DNA of 64,000 nucleotides, taken from NCBI RefSeq assembly GCF_002234675.1, contig NC_019873.2:3869158-3933157 (forward strand), written 5' to 3'. The notes beneath the pieces were generated by a model. The model saw only the letters and a program-made list of their open reading frames with translations. It had not been told where the DNA came from and searched no databases. Positions 60,801-64,000 of this stretch are shown piece by piece; the stretch's first letter is position 1, and every line of letters begins with the position of its first letter. Position numbers and translations under genes: made by a program. Source of the stretch: Oryzias latipes (taxonomy: Eukaryota > Chordata > Actinopteri > Beloniformes > Adrianichthyidae).

Positions 60801-62178
60801 TCGCCACTTCATGTCCCAAAGTCCCATGTGGCAAAATCCTGGACTCGTGGGACGCATCGATCAGGCGAGCACGAGTTTTACCTGAATCATTTCCAGACAT
60901 TTTGGTACTGGTCATTTTTGATGATCCAATTGTGTTTGTTTAATTACCCAAAAATCTACTTTATATTCTTGCAGATCAAGAGATGTCGACGTGACAACCT
61001 TCTGTCACATTCTATCTGTTATGGGAGACGTTGCAGTTCATTTAAATGATGATACCAAGAACAGGATAGTTGGTAAATGATTGTGGAAAGGCGATAGACT
61101 TCACTAGAAGAAGCTGGAGAATGATGACCCTCCCTCACTTTTCTTCTTTCAGAGGATCTAATGTCTTTGTTGAAGAGTTTCACTTTGTCTCTTGAGTTGA
61201 TCAGCACAGCCGTGCAGACTCTTTATCAGCTTGGCTGTCAGGAGAACATCAAAGAGACCCAGGTTTGGAAAGAAACCTTGTTTTAAAAAATATGTATTCG
61301 TTTTTGTTTACTTGTCGAACAAGAAGTGCGAGTAGCCAAAAGTGAGGGTCTTTCTCATCATACTTGGCTTGTTGTCCAAGTTAAAAATGAGAGTCCAGAG
61401 TCCAACTAGACAGGAAATATCATCCATTCATTTTTCAAACCCAATGAAGCCCTGTAAGGGACACGGGGTTGCTGGAGCCCATACCAGTTATTGTTGGGCA
61501 AAGGTGGGGTACTGAATAGGTTGCTGGTCTGTCACACAATCACTCACATTCACACCGAATCTCTAGTGGCATTCTGAAGTGGTTTTTCTGCATCGAGCCT
61601 AGCTGGTTCTGTGGGAGGAGGCACAGCCACCAGGTCCCTGCCTGCAAGCCCAAAAACATAATCATACAAGAACATATTCTCTTGACAAGAATCACTTTGG
61701 CTCTCAACCACCCAACCACAGTAAGATGACAGATAGATCATGGAGAGATTGAGTTGTTACCAAGTGTTTGTGTCACTAGTTTGGTGGGTCTGTTGTGGTA
61801 GGCATCTGTCTCCCCCTTGCGTTGTGACTCGTGTGTGTGTGTGTGTGTGTGGATGTTGTGCATTATGTTCATCTGAGTTGTGTTTGTGTCCATCTGTGTC
61901 TTTGATGTTATCCTCACATTATCACAACACTCTAAGCTCATATTCTGTTATCTGTTTTTTTAAGTTTCATGGAGTTTAACATTTCTTTCATATCAAAAAT
62001 GTTTACTTCGTTTTTTGTCAAACTGTTAAACGTTTTGCATTTGAGGACTTTTTGGGTTTCTTGTCTTCAGGCCTTCCTAAACCAGCACTGTGGCGAGCTC
62101 GTGTCTATTTGTGAAGCTTATTTATCCGCTGTCATCCTCAATGAAAATGGAGCCCAGGACCTTGATGAAGAGCTCATG
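42844..62178 (+). CDS. ncapd3: NCAPD3, condensin II HEAT-repeat subunit D3 (20 exons; 3' part outside window)
   Basis: Condensin II is a nuclear SMC complex that compacts mitotic chromosomes, and D3 is one of its HEAT-repeat subunits. Exons: 42844-42895, 44990-45162, 48228-48390, 48500-48666, 50766-50939, 51017-51078, 51156-51243, 52623-52756, 54099-54171, 54247-54372, 55108-55360, 56512-56550, 57266-57349, 57442-57518, 57816-57950, 58810-59030, 60673-60864, 60975-61072, 61153-61262, 62071-62178. They total 2529 bp (843 codons of roughly 1500), all phases agreeing. Landmarks: a basic tract with KKRKKDG (about 158-185), then an acidic [12 protein letters not shown] tract; [68 protein letters not shown]. 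The donor after 60864 reads GCGAGC, so intron 17 appears to be GC-AG. The small exons 12 and 13 are poorly conserved and least certain. Confidence 0.95.
43160..43545 (-). mobile_element. non-LTR retrotransposon 3' fragment (ncapd3 intron 1)
   Basis: The minus-strand frame 43474-43262 encodes [31 protein letters not shown] and YTSALRKHW, which I recognise as the C-terminus common in fish LINE reverse-transcriptase proteins. A frame change lies just upstream. It is truncated on the 5' side. Confidence 0.65.
43560..44826 (+). repeat. older interspersed repeat split by a hAT insertion
   Basis: The two halves, 43560-43732 and 44587-44826, join to give one continuous copy of a widespread vertebrate repeat that includes GGGTGAAAATCCCAGTAGAT and TGCCATGTGATTGGCTGATT. 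The break coincides with the 8-bp duplication TTGTGGGT. Confidence 0.65.
43733..44586. mobile_element. hAT-type non-autonomous transposon (ncapd3 intron 1)
   Basis: 854 bp flanked by TTGTGGGT at 43725-43732 and 44587-44594. CTAGGGATGG near the left end (after AGGGA) pairs with the reverse complement of the right end CTAGGGATGGGAATAG. An internal poly(A) run of about 25 bases lies near 44039-44063. No transposase frame was recognised. Confidence 0.8.
45593..47155 (+). mobile_element. degenerate Tc1-like transposon (ncapd3 intron 2)
   Basis: The ends are long inverted repeats: left CAGTGCCTTGTGAAAGTATT and the same string from the right end. Homology continues about 80 bp through CCACATTTCAGGCTGCAAAC. 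TA follows the right end. The interior shows transposase remnants: [12 protein letters not shown] from the N-terminal helix-turn-helix, [21 protein letters not shown] and [15 protein letters not shown] blocks. Stops and frameshifts are frequent. A tRNA-like repeat interrupts it near 46433-46556. Confidence 0.9.
46433..46556 (+). repeat. tRNA-like SINE fragment nested in the Tc1 element
   Basis: GGTTCAATTCCCGCC (46481-46495) resembles a B box. It is followed by CGAAGTGTCCTTGGGGAAAG, a body sequence frequent in fish SINEs. Boundaries are approximate. Confidence 0.5.
49130..49560. repeat. repeat related to the interior of the 28651 hAT element
   Basis: CTAGACTCGTATTACAGGGG, then GTCAAACTCAGT, GCCTAA, CTTTAGGTT and GAACAAGATAAA, occur in the same order as in the reverse complement of 29110-29215. 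The right part is AT-rich with no terminus found. Confidence 0.55.
49914..50345 (+). other. unrecognised 143-codon open reading frame in ncapd3 intron 4
   Basis: A continuous frame with an internal Met at [13 protein letters not shown], richer in CpG than its surroundings. AATAAA hexamers follow near 50448 and 50490. I recognise no domain. It could be a fragment of a retroelement or a retrocopy; it is not spliced into ncapd3, whose exons 4 and 5 join in phase without it. Confidence 0.3.
51852..52056 (-). mobile_element. piggyBac-like MITE with intact TTAA duplication (ncapd3 intron 7)
   Basis: 205 bp between TTAA at 51848-51851 and TTAA at 52057-52060. Termini are CCCTTGTGCTATCCTAG and, reversed, CCCTTGTGCTATCTTAG. 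Opposite in orientation to the 34844 copy and the best preserved of the three. Confidence 0.9.
53255..53745. repeat. long-inverted-repeat element (ncapd3 intron 8)
   Basis: The left end TGACTGTATAAGAGAACTGG and the reverse complement of the right end TGACTATATGTGAGAACTGG are imperfect inverted repeats that continue into ACTGA. The interior has TTCCAAACAGGAAGT and similar strings common in fish repeats. No coding frame is present. Confidence 0.6.
54650..55030 (+). repeat. dispersed repeat family A, partial copy (ncapd3 intron 10)
   Basis: Matches the upstream part of the 33040-33650 copy (GGAGCAGATG, TTTGTGACGTA, GTGAACT, GCAGTAA, TAGAAAAC). The Ser/Asp-rich segment is missing. Confidence 0.55.
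55584..56258. mobile_element. hAT-type non-autonomous element with 8-bp duplication (ncapd3 intron 11)
   Basis: 675 bp flanked by AATAAAAT at 55576-55583 and 56259-56266. Both ends read TAGGGGTGT inward. Inside, 55790-56109 ends in GGGGGTTGGGGACCACTG, the terminus of a second hAT family, so this is probably a nested pair. Confidence 0.8.
57046..57160 (+). repeat. tRNA-like repeat fragment
   Basis: GCGGCTGGGTAGCTCGGTTG resembles a tRNA 5' half with an A box, but the 3' half does not fold into a tRNA. Probably SINE-derived. Confidence 0.35.
57556..57738. repeat. MITE-like repeat overlapping a Thr/Ile-coding shadow frame (ncapd3 intron 14)
   Basis: CCCTGGTCATCAAAGACC at the left and TTTTTGATGACCAGGG at the right form inverted ends. 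The layout is similar to 37121-37329. It contains a short ATC microsatellite near 57660. Confidence 0.5.
58405..58645 (+). repeat. dispersed repeat family B, copy 2 (ncapd3 intron 15)
   Basis: Collinear with 40830-41310 over several shared strings (CTGACTGGAATT, GTCAACAAATGCAGCTT, AAAATGAAAAAGCATTTC). It abuts a reversed fragment of the SINE-like repeat at 58310-58408. Confidence 0.6.
59150..59640 (+). repeat. hAT-derived repeat, second copy of the 9500-10165 family (ncapd3 intron 16)
   Basis: Begins ATTGGTCCCCAAACCCTGAG and shares AGAGGAAACAGAAGAAGA, TGCATTTAACAGA and AAATATGGATTTATTACA with 9970-10092. It ends near an AT-rich palindromic AAT/ATT tract at 59602-59643. Confidence 0.6.
59890..60510 (+). 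repeat. dispersed repeat family A, copy with intact Ser/Asp-rich frame (ncapd3 intron 16)
   Basis: Starts near TTAAAGCCCCAGTCTGATC and contains an ATG at 60195 followed by an open frame reading [20 protein letters not shown] and then [14 protein letters not shown], to a stop near 60354. The 33.4 kb copy keeps the same frame without indels. The 5.2 kb copy has a deletion that shifts it. I infer one family of a few hundred bp. Confidence 0.6.
61423..61565 (-). repeat. reversed 3' fragment of the SINE-like repeat
   Basis: The reverse complement resembles 22255-22410 (ACACGGGGTTGCTGGAGCC against its reversed GGGTCACGGGGCTGCTGGAG). Similar fragments are at 53843-53985 and 58310-58408. Confidence 0.55.
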
Positions 62179-64000
62179 GTGAGCAGGCTTTTCCCTCTTA
62201 TTCAACCACACTCCTGTCATTGCAAGTTGGTGGTCACTTGTCCCTCACCAAAAATGATTTTTCTTTTTATTTGTTGAATCAAATTACACTCGGATACAAA
62301 AGTTCTCATGGGGATCCAAAGCTTCTTTCTAAAAGATACATCAGTCTCTACGTTCTCTGCTGTGGACTTGCGTCCTAGAACAAAAAAGTTCTCAAAGGGT
62401 TAACTGAAATATTTGTGGTTCCAAAACAGTTTCTCTGCCCTCACCTTCTTTTCTCCCAAACACACTTAGCAGACACAACCACACCTGGCTGCAGGTGCAT
62501 AAAGGTGATGGCCTTATGAGGGCATAGGCAATGCATCCATTATTCTACCTGCTAAATGATATCTTCACCTTTTGCTCTAACAACCATGGTCCAGTCAAGT
62601 CAAAATAAGTGTGCATGGCTTTAAAAAAATTATTATTTTTAAATATGACTTGAAGTGACTCACTGAAGAGTTAAATTTCTAGAACCGCTCTACCAAAAGA
62701 ATTTCCTATGACTGCCGTCAACCATATTTTTAACCTTCTGTAATCAGCTGGTCAGAGGGGTTGTACTAGGGCTGGGCGATTAATTGGATTTTTTTAAACG
62801 ATTTATTTTTTTGGAAAATCTAGATTTTAGTTTCCCAGCTATCTGCTCTCTTGCGTTTCCGTTGTCTGGAGTAAAGTCAGTCCGTCGGTCTCTCTCAGAG
62901 CGCAGATGTGGAAACAGCAGCAAGCAGAGAGGAGCTTCTTCCATGAGGCGGAAAAAGAAAACACTAGTGTTAGAGACTTCTGCTAGATGCCTCCTGTAGC
63001 TTCAGTTTAAGCTGATGAAGCAGCAGAACATGATGATTTATAACAGGATCTAGAAAGAACTGGAGGAAAAACCTGTTGAAATACAGCAGCAACAGACAGC
63101 TGTGTGGTTAGACTACGATACTACGATGCTTAATGCTAGGATGCTAAATGCTATCGAGCTGCTCCGGTTTAAAGTCAGACTATATTTTCACGGAGTGAAC
63201 TTTAAGACGTGGAGAATAAATGAAACAAAAACCATTCATAAAACATTTATAAAACTTTTTTTTATAAATTTAAGAAGAGACACTTTGTATGGAACTTTAT
63301 TAGTAGTGCCTTTGTAACATTACAGAGCCGGTGTTGAGCTAGAAACCCCCCCCCACACACACACATACAGCAAAGAACAAAAAACTGTTCATCAATTGTT
63401 CAGAGAAATCACCAGGGGGGATAAAAACACAAAATAAAAATATTAAATTATCAAGCTGAGCAAAATGACACGTTTTAATCGCTTTTTTTTGTACTGGGGG
63501 AAATGGAATGACATTACAGACCAAAGGTTTGTACACCCCTCATTCAAATGAATGGAAAGGTGTGTCCAAACTTTTGGTCTGTACTGTAAATAAAATCTAA
63601 TTTGGGCTAGTAAATCAACAAAATTGGGAGCTTTATTTCCAAATTTAGTCTTTTTGTGAATATAAGACTTGGTTAATAAAATCAGAAGATTTATTAAATA
63701 AATTGAGATGAAATTGTATTACCATAATTAACAAAACCAAATAAGATATTTTTCCAAGTTAAAGTAAAATGTGTATAAATTTCAGTTTTTATCAGGTTTG
63801 TTAATTTATCCCATAGTTTTTCCATGTATCCATATTTTCACGACCATAGGGCGCACCAGGTGTTAAGGCGCGGGCACGTTAACGCCCCTTTCGGACCCTC
63901 AGAGCCTCCAGAGGGGTTTGATAAAAGATCCAGTCTCTGTTCTTTAGAGGAAACCTTTTATTTATTTATTTTTGTACCGTTCTCCCTAAACTTTGGAAAA
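62179..64000 (+). other. ncapd3: ncapd3 intron 20, truncated by the window edge
   Basis: Starts at a normal donor (GTGAGC). I searched for the next conserved exon (the FTLGDIAQLCP region of human NCAPD3) and did not find it before the window ends. The intron holds AT-rich sequence and short CA runs near 63353. Confidence 0.7.

Noticed and set aside
60746..60943. Extension of ncapd3 exon 17 past 60864 to the GT donors at about 60906
   Set aside because: These donors are phase 0 and would put exon 18 in the wrong frame. The GC donor at 60865 keeps the conserved reading frame.

Overview
The window is animal nuclear DNA, almost certainly from a teleost fish. It holds spliced genes with GT-AG introns and many fish-type repeats: Tc1/mariner, hAT and piggyBac elements, an L1-type LINE, an RTE fragment, CR1/L2-type LINE tails and tRNA-like dispersed repeats. 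A medaka-like (Oryzias) source is my best guess from the look of the repeats, but it cannot be verified here. There is no CRISPR array, operon or prokaryotic feature.

Four protein-coding genes were reconstructed by reading splice sites and checking exon phases. All four are on the + strand. (1) 1207-1404 is the last coding exon of a Rab1-family GTPase, with its 3' UTR. (2) 6238-21137 is hells (lsh), a SNF2-family chromatin remodeler, in 22 coding exons that sum to 2553 bp (850 aa). (3) 32256-35605 is calhm3, a large-pore channel subunit, in 4 coding exons that sum to 990 bp (329 aa), preceded by a likely noncoding first exon. (4) 42844-62178 is the 5' part of ncapd3, the condensin II HEAT-repeat subunit. 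Twenty in-phase coding exons give 843 codons, and the gene runs off the right edge. One ncapd3 intron appears to use a GC-AG splice pair.

The rest is introns and intergenic DNA dense with mobile elements. The hells-calhm3 interval is dominated by a 7.4 kb minus-strand L1 element (23743-31180) bounded by the same 11-base target-site duplication. It carries a 20-T (poly-A) tail, a roughly 2 kb very GC-rich 3' region, and an ORF2 broken by a stop, a frameshift and a 729-bp hAT insertion. Several other insertions have exact target-site duplications: hAT at 14762, 28651, 43733 and 55584, a piggyBac-like MITE at 51852 (with relatives at 18951 and 34844), and an RTE LINE at 41605.

No single new system is demonstrated. 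The least explained structures are these: a 78-bp perfect palindrome in hells intron 12, in a segment rich in CCCGTAC/GTACGGG motifs; a dispersed repeat family carrying an exon-like Ser/Asp-rich reading frame (near 5160, 33450 and 60190); an orphan exon-like segment with an ATG at 4484-4528; and a 143-codon open frame in ncapd3 intron 4.
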